Below are positions 34,265 through 43,181 of a stretch of DNA of 64,000 nucleotides, in pieces. The stretch is from Chloroflexota bacterium. Its GTDB lineage: Bacteria; Chloroflexota; UBA11872; VXNJ01. Every line of letters begins with the position of its first letter. Within the stretch, counting starts at the first letter, position 1. A program made the translations under genes and the position numbers. The stretch covers positions 1 to 64,000 of the forward strand of contig JAPOWW010000011.1 of NCBI GenBank assembly GCA_026707405.1, written 5' to 3'. A model generated the notes under the pieces. It worked only from the letters and a program-made list of their open reading frames with translations. It was not told the origin of the DNA and did not search any database.

Positions 34265-35707
34265 TCAATCAAAGCGCCTCATCAGTCCGTCGCGGACGTT
34301 TTTGGCCAGGTCGCCCTCGGATATCACCGTCCCGTGCACGTGGACCTCCAGGTTTATCGGGACGCCGCCTCCGTTCCCCGGCCCCACGATCTCCTCGCCG
34401 CCATGCACTATCGCCGGCACGGGAGTCCCGAACGCCCCGGGAACCACGCCTCCCATCGCGAATAACGCATCCTCGCCTGACTTCTTCACCGCATCCCGCA
34501 CGATGTCTCTAAACGTCCATTCCACGTTCGCGCCGGTCTGGGCTTGGTCATCGGGATGTTGCCTGATCCACGCTATGTTTTCCGCCGTCTCGCCGGACCT
34601 CTTCTGATAGAGGTCAACGCCTTCGTCCCAGGACAGACCGCCCCCGGACGAGCCGCTGCCAGGAGGCGAGTCGCGGCGCGGAACCGGCCTGGGCAGGGGC
34701 CGGTAGGCTTCGAGCTCATGTCTACGTTGCTCCACCAGCTTGGAGACGCCCGCCGCCCAGGGCGTCACCGCTCCGCTCATCGCGGCCGCGTTGACGGTCA
34801 AGCCTTCCAGGGTGGCGTCCGTTACCCACTTCAGGTCGTCCAATCCCATGGCCATGTCGCCGAACGCGATATCCGCCGGCCTGAGGGAGTCGACGGTCCC
34901 GGACAGCGGGGGCACCAGATCGTGTTCGAGCATGTCCCCCAGCAGCCAGGTGTGGGCTGTTACCCGCCCTGAAGCCGAACCTAGATCACGCAGATCGCCC
35001 GGCAGTTGGCTCGCCACGATTCCACCGCCGCCGAAACCCGAGTCATCGAGAAACTCTTGTTGCCAGTCCCCGGGCTGATACGAAGGCATCACGAAATCCA
35101 GCATGTATTTGTGGAGGTCCGCGCGGTCGTTCATTGCTTTCTGTGCCAGCCACGCCCGGTGATCCATATCAAGCTTTTCAACCAATGCCGGGAGTCGCGG
35201 CGCCGATGAGGGATACGTCGGCTCCGAGTCCGGGACGGGCCGTTGCTCCTGTTGATCCCGGGCTACTCGTGGTAGTGAAAGGAGAGCTTTCAAGGACCTA
35301 TCGGCGGCATGGACGCCAGTGACGAAATATGTCACTGCTTTGCCGATAGGTGTACCGAATCCCATTGCCGCCTGGCTGATAGCTATCGGTCCTCCCATTG
35401 CATCTATGACGTCCGCAGGGATACTTACGATAGCGCTGGCCACTTCAACGCCCCGCCAGACACCCTCGGATATATCTCCAGAGCCGCCACCGGAAGAGGA
35501 ACTCAAGCCTAGCTCTCGAGCTACTCCGTCCAAGCGTCGGGTCAGTTCGCCGTAGGCGAATTCTTCGTACGTACCGGGGAGAAACCTCGGCGTCGTTATC
35601 TCGATTCTTACGTCGGTTCCTTCCGAGTCCTGGGGGGGCTTATCCTTCACACTGGCGTCACCTGAGGAGGTAGGGAGAGAATTCAGGATTGGATCAGGAT
35701 GAGACAC
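34265..35707 (-). CDS. Orphan protein with phage tape-measure-like C-terminus
   Basis: A 480-residue protein whose last 62 residues look like the end of a phage tail tape measure protein: GGVVPGAFGTPVPAIVHGGE, then a Gly/Asn loop, then INLEVHVHGTVISEGDLAKN and a final basic helix. Residues 90-130 are hydrophobic with Ala/Gly helices (SIPADVIDAMGGPIAISQAA), as in tape measures. The middle has Pro/Ser/Gly linkers. The rest I do not recognise. It starts at GTG 35707 with AAGGAG 8-9 bases upstream, so it should be translated. No tail, capsid or lysis gene is nearby. It is divergent from the tandem RDD gene. It could be a domesticated phage protein or part of an injection device; function is unknown. 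Confidence 0.7.
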   Translation of the reverse strand: MSHPDPILNSLPTSSGDASVKDKPPQDSEGTDVRIEITTPRFLPGTYEEFAYGELTRRLDGVARELGLSSSSGGGSGDISEGVWRGVEVASAIVSIPADVIDAMGGPIAISQAAMGFGTPIGKAVTYFVTGVHAADRSLKALLSLPRVARDQQEQRPVPDSEPTYPSSAPRLPALVEKLDMDHRAWLAQKAMNDRADLHKYMLDFVMPSYQPGDWQQEFLDDSGFGGGGIVASQLPGDLRDLGSASGRVTAHTWLLGDMLEHDLVPPLSGTVDSLRPADIAFGDMAMGLDDLKWVTDATLEGLTVNAAAMSGAVTPWAAGVSKLVEQRRHELEAYRPLPRPVPRRDSPPGSGSSGGGLSWDEGVDLYQKRSGETAENIAWIRQHPDDQAQTGANVEWTFRDIVRDAVKKSGEDALFAMGGVVPGAFGTPVPAIVHGGEEIVGPGNGGGVPINLEVHVHGTVISEGDLAKNVRDGLMRRFD

Positions 35708-35782
35708 TTTTCAGGCTCCTTGGATTCACGCTTGCGCGCGGCGTGTGATACTCGGTGGCAAGTAACGACTCTGGACTAGACC

Positions 35783-36844
35783 GTGGGCGAAGCAAACGAG
35801 CAGTTTGATGAGGGGCATGAACGGGCGTCGCCAAGCCTTCGAATCGCTGCGCTCGCTATCGATTGGTGGATTGGAGTCCTAACGCTAACGGTTGTCAGCT
35901 TGGCCGCGATCGACACCGCGCCGGTAAACGCTATCTCCATGAGATCCTGGCAAGAACGGCTAGACGACTTGTGGTTCGCGGACTTTGCCCTAGCCGTGTA
36001 CTGGGGTGGCTTAGTGACGCTCGTATTCCGCTTCCTGGTGAGCCTCCTTTTTGGAACTACTCCAGGTCGAAAGCTGACCGGACTGCTGATCGGCGCCAAC
36101 GCCGGCGGCCGTCCTGCAAGTCGAGGTCTGATAGCGCTCAGGGACCTGATTGTTCTGCTTCTCTTTGCAATCCCGGTGTTGAACGCGGCGTGGATCGTCC
36201 TTGTCCTCCGGGATTCGAAGAAGCCTGGCTGGCGCGAGCGGCTCTCCGGCGCCGCCGTCACGCAAAGGTCGAGGGCTCCGCGCAACATCGATTCCGGGTT
36301 GCCGGACTCGCGGCCGCTCCCGTGGCGTGACGCGCGCAGGCCATTTGCGACCCCGGAGAGCCCAGCGGCGGAAGCAACTAAACGGACCGATTCCGGGCGC
36401 GAGAGGGCGGGGCTGGGACTCCGAATCGGCGCCCTTGCTATCGACGCATGGGTCGTCTTAACCGCTGTGAGTTTGTGGGGGGCATTACTCTTCAGTCCGG
36501 AAGTCAGCCAACCGGTGGACCCAACATTGATGCGCAATCTACTGCGGACCCTCGCGGTCGTATCGCTATATGTGATAGTCATCCACATTCTCGCGTTCCG
36601 TTTCCTGATGAGCCTTCTCTTTAGGACGACGCCGGGACGAAAGATCACCGGCTTGCGGGTCGTCACCGATCTGGGTGGATTTCCCGTCAGCAGAGCGCGC
36701 CTGGCGTTTCGCGAATTCCTGGCGGGGCTGTTCTTCTCGCTGCCTGTGGTCAATATCTTCTGGCTCGCTCTCATCGTCCGGCACTCGCGGTCGCCGGGAT
36801 GGCACGAGGAAGCCTCGAAGACGACCGTCGTGCGAGCGACTTAG
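35783..36844 (+). CDS. Membrane protein with two tandem RDD domains
   Basis: A 353-residue membrane protein with an internal duplication. Each half has an RDD domain: SLRIAALAIDWWIGVLTL with FGTTPGRKLTGLLIG, and LRIGALAIDAWVVLTAV with FRTTPGRKITGLRVV. A polar, Arg/Pro-rich linker of about 50 residues joins them. Each half has about three hydrophobic helices. RDD proteins are thought to act in transport or stress, but function is poorly known. The start is GTG 35783, only 75 bp from the divergent tape-measure-like gene, so a shared promoter region is likely. Confidence 0.82.
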   Translation: MGEANEQFDEGHERASPSLRIAALAIDWWIGVLTLTVVSLAAIDTAPVNAISMRSWQERLDDLWFADFALAVYWGGLVTLVFRFLVSLLFGTTPGRKLTGLLIGANAGGRPASRGLIALRDLIVLLLFAIPVLNAAWIVLVLRDSKKPGWRERLSGAAVTQRSRAPRNIDSGLPDSRPLPWRDARRPFATPESPAAEATKRTDSGRERAGLGLRIGALAIDAWVVLTAVSLWGALLFSPEVSQPVDPTLMRNLLRTLAVVSLYVIVIHILAFRFLMSLLFRTTPGRKITGLRVVTDLGGFPVSRARLAFREFLAGLFFSLPVVNIFWLALIVRHSRSPGWHEEASKTTVVRAT

Positions 36845-37298
36845 AGATCCCGACCGGCGATTTCGGGGCTTGATGGCTACGGCCCCGCCTCCGCCCGGAT
36901 TCGCCGGACTCCCATCCCGGCTTGCGCGTCTTCTGCACAGAAAAGCACCTCCCTTTCGAGGTGCTCGGCGGCGCTCTTGTGTTTGACCTTAGCTATGAAT
37001 GAGAGCTCGCCCCGTCCAGGTTGGACCGATGGACGCGAAGATTCGCTGCTTGTGCCAGTGGATTCTCGTAGGTTCCATGAAACCAGTCCCTCAGGATGCT
37101 AGGTAGATTCTTATGTTCGTTTAATGTTTGGCATCAGTCAAGAAGATCCGCCGGACTGGCGGAAAGCGCGTGGGGTTTTCGTTTCTCCCTGCGGCAATCG
37201 GGAACATTGGTGAGGTCTGGAGACTGACAGGACGCGTTCCTTGGGAGGAAATGAGTCGCCTTGCGGCCGCGTCGCCGCCCGGTCGTTGTGGCTTGGGA
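36845..37298. other. Intergenic region of about 450 bp, with a terminator and no recognised gene
   Basis: This gap lies between the RDD gene (plus) and def (minus). Its one clear structure is the hairpin at 36944-36965, which reads as an intrinsic terminator on the minus strand. The 170 bp before it on that strand carry no recognisable open frame and may encode a short RNA or the long 3' UTR of def. AGTCAA at 37137-37142 reads TTGACT on the minus strand and could be a -35. Confidence 0.4.
36944..36965 (-). terminator. Intrinsic terminator on the minus strand
   Basis: AGCACCTC and GAGGTGCT form a perfect 8-bp stem around a 6-base loop. On the minus strand the hairpin is followed by TTTTCTG, which fits rho-independent termination. 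On the plus strand the following sequence is GC-rich, so it would be weak for the RDD gene. Its distance from def (about 330 bp past the stop) is long for an ordinary terminator. Confidence 0.55.
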
Positions 37299-37874
37299 CT
37301 AGTCGCCGGAATCTGCGGTCGTCTCGGACCGCCTTTTAGTCTTGGCTTCGGAGCTTGGCACCCAGTCGGGCATGACCTGCTTCATCGCGCCAACGGATCC
37401 CGCCCGGTCGCTGACGAGAGTTCCATCGAGATGGTCGATCTCGTGCTGAAGAGCCTGTGCAAGCAGTCCGCGGGCGTGTATTTCGAAATGCTTCCCGTCT
37501 ATCCCCGCAGCCTCCGCGACCACGCGTCTGGCTCGCGGAATTGAGGTGCTGAAGCCGGGCAGGGAAAGACAACCCTCTGTAAGCTCTTCGTATTCGTCGA
37601 GTGCGAGTATGACCGGATTCACCAGGCGGAAAATCTCGGTCGAGTCCCAGTCCCATTCTTCATTGTCGTCCGACTCGTGGCCGGACGGCACTTCGATGAC
37701 CACCAGCCGCAGTCCCACGCCGACCTGTGGAGCCGCTAGTCCCACGCCGTTGGCCTGGCGCATGGTCGAGATCATCGCCTCGAACAGCTCGGTCTCGCTA
37801 GCGCCGATGCTCCGGACCGGCGCGGCGCGCCTGCGGAGCTTCGGATCGCCGACGCTAAGAATGCGCAGCGACAA
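37299..37874 (-). CDS. def: Peptide deformylase
   Basis: A 191-residue iron or zinc enzyme removing the formyl group from nascent proteins. All three motifs are intact: GVGLAAPQVG, EGCLSLPG and QHEIDHLDG, with the metal ligands Cys, His and His. The loop before EGCLSLPG holds an acidic insertion (HESDDNEEWDWD) longer than usual, and the C-terminal tail is basic and extended. The start is probably TTG 37874. It is divergent from the M16 protease gene, with 147 bp between. Confidence 0.93.
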   Translation of the reverse strand: MSLRILSVGDPKLRRRAAPVRSIGASETELFEAMISTMRQANGVGLAAPQVGVGLRLVVIEVPSGHESDDNEEWDWDSTEIFRLVNPVILALDEYEELTEGCLSLPGFSTSIPRARRVVAEAAGIDGKHFEIHARGLLAQALQHEIDHLDGTLVSDRAGSVGAMKQVMPDWVPSSEAKTKRRSETTADSGD

Positions 37875-38021
37875 CGGGTTTTCCGAAGTTGGAAGCGCCC
37901 GCGCGGTGTTTGTATTGACACTTGAGAGAGCGCATTCGTACGCTTCCTACCATAGCCAGCACGGCGCAAAGAGTTATTGGATGCACTACGACCAAGACCT
38001 TCCTCCTCAGAGGCGACGATA

Positions 38022-39320
38022 ATGAGTGTCGCTCCCGCAAGTCCAGTCGATTCTTACGAGATGACGACTCTCGACAACGGACTTCGGGTCGTTTCGGTCA
38101 CGCTGCCACACACCATGGCCATTTCGTTCTCGATCTACTTTGCTACCGGTTCTAGATACGAGAGCGACGCCAGCTCGGGAATCTCCCACTACCTCGAACA
38201 CATGCTCTTCAAAGGTACCAGGAGTTGGCCGTCGGCTCGGGAGATCAGTGAAGCCGCTGAGGGAGTCGGCGGACACCTCAATGCAGCCACGGGACAGGAG
38301 ATCGTTCACTACTGGGCCCGGGTGCCGGCCCCGAAGCTGGAGCTGGCCGCGGACGTTGTTTGCTCGCTAATTCGCGAGCCGATTCTCGACGCCGGCGAGT
38401 TTGAAAAAGAGCGCAAGGTGATCCTTGAAGAGCTCGATATGGCTCGAGACGATCCGCATTCGCGCATATCGATGCTGGCGGAGGAGGTCACCTTCCCGGG
38501 TCATCCGCTCGGACGCGATATCGGCGGTCGGCGTGAGAGTCTGGAATCCCTTACCCGGGACGATCTCGTCGGTCACCTCTCGCGCGAATATGTTCCGCGG
38601 GCGGCGGTCGCCTGCGTCGCCGGAAGGATGTCGCACGGCGAGGTGGTCGCCGTCGTCGATAAATTCCTCGGCGGTTGGGGGCTCGGCAGGTCGACGCAAT
38701 CCAGGAGCGTCACGCAGGGATTGGCGTTCGGCAACGCCGTATTGAACGAGCACCGCGATACAGAACAGGCCAACCTGTGCCTCACGATGCCGGGCATATC
38801 CTATGAAGACCCTGATCGCTGGACGCTGGCGCTGGTCAACGGGATTCTTGGAAGCGGGATGAGCAGCCGGTTGTTTCAGAAAATACGGGAGGAGCTTGCG
38901 CTGGCTTATGCGGTTCAGTCGTTTTCACAGTCGTACTCCGACCAGGGTCTCTTTGGGGTCTATGCCGGAGTCAGTCCGCAAAGCGCGACTTCAGCCGTAG
39001 ACGCCGTACTTACCGAGCTGGGAGGCTTTGCTGACACGGTAACGCTGGATGAATTGAATCGTGCCAGGGAATATCTCAAGGGACGGCTAGTCCTGGGGAT
39101 GGAGGATACCCGCGGCGTTGTTTCGTGGGTCGGCCGGCAGGAGGCTCTGGTAGGGCGAATAGTAACGGTCGCCGAAGTGCTGGAGAGCATTGAGGCTACA
39201 ACACTGGATGACGTGCGTAGAGTCGCGAAGCGGATATTCGACTCCAGCAACTACAAGCTCGCGGTGCTCGGACCGTTCGAGTCGGAAAGGGAATTCGAGA
39301 CGCAGCTCGCGGCCGCTTGA
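38022..39320 (+). CDS. M16 family zinc protease (processing peptidase-like)
   Basis: A 432-residue peptidase of the M16B type, related to mitochondrial processing peptidase. The inverted zinc motif HxxEH is in SHYLEHMLFKGT, and FEKERKVILEELDM and HPLGRDIGG follow as usual. The C-terminal half (GSGMSSRLFQKIREELALAY) contains the Arg and Tyr that hold substrate in this family. ATG 38022 is preferred over an upstream ATG at 37977 because homology starts at SYEMTTLDNGLRV shortly after it. No signal peptide is visible, so it is probably cytoplasmic. Confidence 0.92.
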   Translation: MSVAPASPVDSYEMTTLDNGLRVVSVTLPHTMAISFSIYFATGSRYESDASSGISHYLEHMLFKGTRSWPSAREISEAAEGVGGHLNAATGQEIVHYWARVPAPKLELAADVVCSLIREPILDAGEFEKERKVILEELDMARDDPHSRISMLAEEVTFPGHPLGRDIGGRRESLESLTRDDLVGHLSREYVPRAAVACVAGRMSHGEVVAVVDKFLGGWGLGRSTQSRSVTQGLAFGNAVLNEHRDTEQANLCLTMPGISYEDPDRWTLALVNGILGSGMSSRLFQKIREELALAYAVQSFSQSYSDQGLFGVYAGVSPQSATSAVDAVLTELGGFADTVTLDELNRAREYLKGRLVLGMEDTRGVVSWVGRQEALVGRIVTVAEVLESIEATTLDDVRRVAKRIFDSSNYKLAVLGPFESEREFETQLAAA

Positions 39321-39434
39321 CCCGGCGGCGCGGAAGAGATCGAGGGGCTCCGGCTGATTTCATGTTATGCCGTGCTGATGTATGGGAAGAGCCGATAAGT
39401 CAAGCCAACGGCGCAGAGACTTGCAACGGAACTA

Positions 39435-40595
39435 GTGGCTAGAGAACACGTATCGCCCACCTTCATTACCGGCGGCATGGTGCTTGCGCCATCGGGACGT
39501 ATCGCGACTGGCACGGTTGTAGTCGAGGATGGCCGGATACTGGAAGTATCGGACCGCCGCGCCGCGCTGCCTACTGACGCGAAGAGGATCGATGCGCGCG
39601 GACGGTACGTGGTGCCGGGGTTTATCGATACTCACACGCACGGGTTCAACGGGCATGACGCAATGGACGGTGCGGCGGCCGTTCAAGGCATGTCAGCCGA
39701 GCTTGCGAGCCACGGTGTCACGGGCTTTTTCCCGACGCTTATAGCCTGTCCTGCTGGTGAACTGAGGCAAACGGTGCGGCGGGCTGCGCCGGCTGAGACT
39801 GCGGGGGCCGCAATCTATGGCGTCCACGTCGAAGGGCCGTATCTGGATCCGGCGATGCCGGGGATGTTCGATCCGAGAGTATTCCGCGAGTTTGACAGAC
39901 GTGAAGTTGTGGATCTAAAGGACGCCATTGGGGATTTGCCGGTCGTCATGACAGTCGCTTGTCAGGGAGAGCGGGCGGTCGTTGCTAAAGCGCTCCTGGC
40001 TGAAGGGATAATCCCGTCGCTAGGACATTGCGACGGGACGTACGAAGATGCGGTGCGGGCTGTCGAGTCGGGAGTTCGCCGGGCTACCCACTGTTTTAAT
40101 GCAATGACGGGCTTTCACCATCGCGATCCAGGGATTATTGGCGGCGTTCTGACCCGTGGCGAGGTGCGGGCCGAGCTAATTCTGGATGGACTTCACGTTC
40201 ATCCCGCCGCCGCGTCGTTGCTGCTCTCGCTCAAGGGGCCAGAAGGTGTGATTCTGGTCACGGATTCCACAGTATTGTCCGGTCATGCCGACGGTAGGTA
40301 CGAGTGGTCGGGTTATTCGATCGAAATATCCGAGGGAGCGGCGCGAATACCCGCCGGGAACCTGGCGGGCAGTCTGCTATCGATGGACCAGGCGGTGCGC
40401 AACGCCGTTAAGATCTTGGGCGCACCGCTTGAAAAGGCCGTCGAGATGGCCAGTTTGACTCCGGCCCGTTCGGCCGGAATCGACCGAGTTACCGGCAGTC
40501 TGGCTCACGGTAAGAACGCCGATATCGCGATTCTCGACACCGACCTGAAACCGGTAATGACATTAGTAAAGGGTGAAATAGCCTGGCGGAGTTGA
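39435..40595 (+). CDS. nagA: N-acetylglucosamine-6-phosphate deacetylase
   Basis: A 386-residue amidohydrolase that deacetylates GlcNAc-6-phosphate in amino-sugar use and cell-wall recycling. VVPGFIDTHTHGFNGHD, GVHVEGPYL with the metal-binding Glu, LGHCDGTYEDAVRAVESGV, ATHCFNAMTGFHHRDPG, LDGLHVHPA and VTDSTVLSG are all present. The start appears to be GTG 39435, with only a weak ribosome site. nagB and a GlcNAc kinase are not adjacent; a ROK-family sugar kinase lies at 48633. Confidence 0.92.
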   Translation: MAREHVSPTFITGGMVLAPSGRIATGTVVVEDGRILEVSDRRAALPTDAKRIDARGRYVVPGFIDTHTHGFNGHDAMDGAAAVQGMSAELASHGVTGFFPTLIACPAGELRQTVRRAAPAETAGAAIYGVHVEGPYLDPAMPGMFDPRVFREFDRREVVDLKDAIGDLPVVMTVACQGERAVVAKALLAEGIIPSLGHCDGTYEDAVRAVESGVRRATHCFNAMTGFHHRDPGIIGGVLTRGEVRAELILDGLHVHPAAASLLLSLKGPEGVILVTDSTVLSGHADGRYEWSGYSIEISEGAARIPAGNLAGSLLSMDQAVRNAVKILGAPLEKAVEMASLTPARSAGIDRVTGSLAHGKNADIAILDTDLKPVMTLVKGEIAWRS

Positions 40596-40664
40596 TCCAA
40601 GGTGGACCGACGCGGTTCATGTCGGACCGCTAAGAAATCCGTTCTCGGCTAGAGCGACCTCGCG

Positions 40665-41867
40665 CTAGTAGGCGCCCTCGGCTTCCGTCATTTCGGCCAG
40701 CGTTTCGACATTGACCGGCGGTGTGAGCGGTGCAACCGAGCATGCCGTGCTCAATATGTAGCCGCCCCCTTCCTTGCCTATGGCAATTCGGCGGCGGGCC
40801 TCGTTACGCACGTCATCCTGTGTGCCCAACAGAAGCGTGGTTACGGGGTCCATGTTGCCCTTGATGAACGCCTTGCCCTTGAGCAGGTCTTTTGCGGCTT
40901 GAAGCTCCACGGTGCCGAGCGGCGGCGGGTCGAGCGTGTCAACTCCTTGTATTCCGGTCTCCAGCATCAGATCGAGCCGGTCGCCTATATCGCCGCAGGT
41001 GTGCGTGTAGATTGGCAGGTCGGGATATTCGGCGTGAATCGCCTCGACGACCCGCCGCTCGTACGGCAGTACGAACTCGGTGTAGTGCTTTCTCGATATG
41101 AATCCCCCGCCCGAGAATGCATCGGAGATCAGCAAAGCGTCTGGACCGCATGCGGCGTGCAGCTTGCCCAGCTCGGCCGCCCCCAGCGTTAGACGTTCCA
41201 AACAGGCGTGCACCTTGCCCGGATCGAGAATCATTGCCATCAGGCCGTTCTGGAAGTTCAGCAGCTCAAGAAACTGGGCGAACGGCGAAAATATCTCTGC
41301 GTGAACTGACGCGCTCTCGCCTACTCGCTTGATCACAGATTTCAGCGTGTCCTGGTGGAAGGGATCGAAGAACGAATCGAACGGCCGCGGTTCCTCGTCG
41401 AATCCCCAAGTGTAGGGATACGTTACGTCCGTCAAGTCCCACGGTTCGACGTAATACAACGTTTCGGGATCGAGCTCCTCGAATGTAGGAAAGTAGCGGT
41501 CCCCGTTCCCCAGAAAGTAATGCGGATTGTCGTCGTGCGGGATCCGCGTGTAGTTACCGTTTTTCCACCAGACGACGTCCTCGCGTTCCCCTCTTTCGAG
41601 CCGGTCGACATGGTCCTCGAAGTCAGGGTCCCGTCCCGGGAGGTTGACGAGGATGCCATCGAAACCCGTTCGTTGCTGCATCCCAACCAGGGCTTCGGCG
41701 AAGCTCTCCGAACGGTACCAGATGTCGAATGGGTCCAATCCGGAGTTGATGAAGTAGTAGCCGATCGACAGTTGGCAAAACGTCGGAACTTGGTCTGGCG
41801 GCTCGCACGCGTCATCGTAGCCCGATCGCATAGCGCGATTGACTCGTTCTTTAGACGTTAGCCCCAT
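40665..41867 (-). CDS. Uroporphyrinogen decarboxylase (URO-D) family protein
   Basis: A 400-residue TIM-barrel protein of the URO-D superfamily, which includes true HemE and many corrinoid methyltransferases. The C-terminal HTCGDIGDRLDLMLETG, DTLDPPPLG and FIKGNMDPVTTLLLG segments are family hallmarks. The long N-terminal part is unlike HemE and lacks its invariant arginine motif, so I do not expect heme synthesis. Members next to oxidoreductases are often demethylases or of unknown role. It starts at ATG 41867, 136 bp downstream of the Gfo/Idh/MocA gene on the same strand. Confidence 0.82.
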   Translation of the reverse strand: MGLTSKERVNRAMRSGYDDACEPPDQVPTFCQLSIGYYFINSGLDPFDIWYRSESFAEALVGMQQRTGFDGILVNLPGRDPDFEDHVDRLERGEREDVVWWKNGNYTRIPHDDNPHYFLGNGDRYFPTFEELDPETLYYVEPWDLTDVTYPYTWGFDEEPRPFDSFFDPFHQDTLKSVIKRVGESASVHAEIFSPFAQFLELLNFQNGLMAMILDPGKVHACLERLTLGAAELGKLHAACGPDALLISDAFSGGGFISRKHYTEFVLPYERRVVEAIHAEYPDLPIYTHTCGDIGDRLDLMLETGIQGVDTLDPPPLGTVELQAAKDLLKGKAFIKGNMDPVTTLLLGTQDDVRNEARRRIAIGKEGGGYILSTACSVAPLTPPVNVETLAEMTEAEGAY

Positions 41868-42003
41868 TGTTTGGCTCTTCCTCAGCTTGGTATGTCTGCG
41901 GCGTTTCTATTATGCCTGTTTGCGAGATGTGAGAGCATGGCGCCCCTCGCCTGGGCGGGACTCACAGCTTAGCGAGTTCCTCTTGCTCCGAATCGGAGCC
42001 CGG

Positions 42004-43041
42004 CTAAACGCCCTGGAACTCGTCGAGTCCGAGTCCGCGCAAGTCGGCCATGCGATCTTCTTCTTCGGATTCGTAGAGCCGCCATATCAGCCGCAGACCT
42101 TGCAGGCTGCCCGGAGCGTCGGTGAGGGGAGTCGCGCCAGTTTCGATGCAATCGAGGAAGTGGGCAAGCTCGTTGTGCGTGAACTTGCGCCCTTCGACGT
42201 TCATGAGCGTCTCGGTTTCTTTTACAACTTCCTCACCGCGCACGTTTTTGTGCCCCAAGAGCTTGCCGTTCTGGAAGTCGATCTCGAGCATCCCTTCGGT
42301 ACAGTGAGCCTGGAACGAGTATCCGAGCTTGGTTCCTCGGGCGCCCCAGGTGCCAAAGTGATAGCCGAGCTGGCCGCCCTCAAACTCGATCACGGCGTTG
42401 CTGGTGCCGTCCTTCTCCATCCACGGAGTGCCGAAATTGGTTCCCAAGTGGACGCCACGGACCGGCCGCCCCAGAAACCAGAGCAGGATGTCCACGTAAT
42501 GACAGCCGTGACTCATGAACTCCCCGCCGCCGAGGTTCTTTGCCGAGGCACGCCAGTGGTCGGGTCCGAACTGCGTTAGTTGCTCCGTCCAGATCGACAT
42601 CTGAATTACGTCGCCGTAGTACTTCTGGTCGACCAACTCCTTCATGCGCGCGACCAGCGGGTGGTAACGCATGATGTAGGCGATCATGAACACGCCTTCG
42701 GCTTTCTCGCCGATTTTGACCAGATCGACGCACTTTTCGTCGGTGTTGGCCATCGGTTTTTCGAGGAGCACGTGCTTACCGGCTTCCAGGAAAAACTTTG
42801 CCGATTCGTAGTGATAGTGGTGGGGCACGGCGATTAGTACGGCGTCAACACTGTCCAGGATGTCCCTGTAGTCCGTGAACGGGCGGCATCCATCGAATTC
42901 TGCGCACACAGCCTCCGCGCTCTCTATGTTGTAGTCGACGGCGGCTGTCAACTCCACCCGATCCTCGAGCATGTTGAAGCGGGAGGCGTGTTGCTGAGCC
43001 ATGTTGCCGCAACCAACCAGCCCTAGGCGTACTTTGGACAC
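42004..43041 (-). CDS. Gfo/Idh/MocA family oxidoreductase
   Basis: A 345-residue NAD(P)-dependent oxidoreductase. VRLGLVGCGNMAQQHASRF is the Rossmann motif, HVLLEKPMANTDEKCVD the catalytic-lysine EKP motif, and GGEFMSHGCHYVDILLWFLG holds the conserved Asp and His. GTG 43041 is preceded by GGAG at 8 bases; homology begins two codons later, so the frame open upstream of it is not coding. It probably shares a transcript with the URO-D gene. Substrate is unknown but likely a sugar or cyclitol derivative. Confidence 0.88.
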   Translation of the reverse strand: MSKVRLGLVGCGNMAQQHASRFNMLEDRVELTAAVDYNIESAEAVCAEFDGCRPFTDYRDILDSVDAVLIAVPHHYHYESAKFFLEAGKHVLLEKPMANTDEKCVDLVKIGEKAEGVFMIAYIMRYHPLVARMKELVDQKYYGDVIQMSIWTEQLTQFGPDHWRASAKNLGGGEFMSHGCHYVDILLWFLGRPVRGVHLGTNFGTPWMEKDGTSNAVIEFEGGQLGYHFGTWGARGTKLGYSFQAHCTEGMLEIDFQNGKLLGHKNVRGEEVVKETETLMNVEGRKFTHNELAHFLDCIETGATPLTDAPGSLQGLRLIWRLYESEEEDRMADLRGLGLDEFQGV

Positions 43042-43181
43042 TTGCTTTGCTCCATTCTGTACAGACGGCAGTGCCAGAAAGGATAGCGGTTGAGCCAGTG
43101 CGGCCGGAATTAGCAACCTGGGGAGTCTGCCGATTGCGACAGAACTGCGTTACACGGATGTTTGTTCGGAATCAAGGTAGA

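Noticed and set aside
34265-36844. A prophage or tailocin in the 34-37 kb region
   Set aside because: Only one protein has a phage-like segment; there is no integrase, capsid, portal, tail or lysis gene, so an intact element is not supported.
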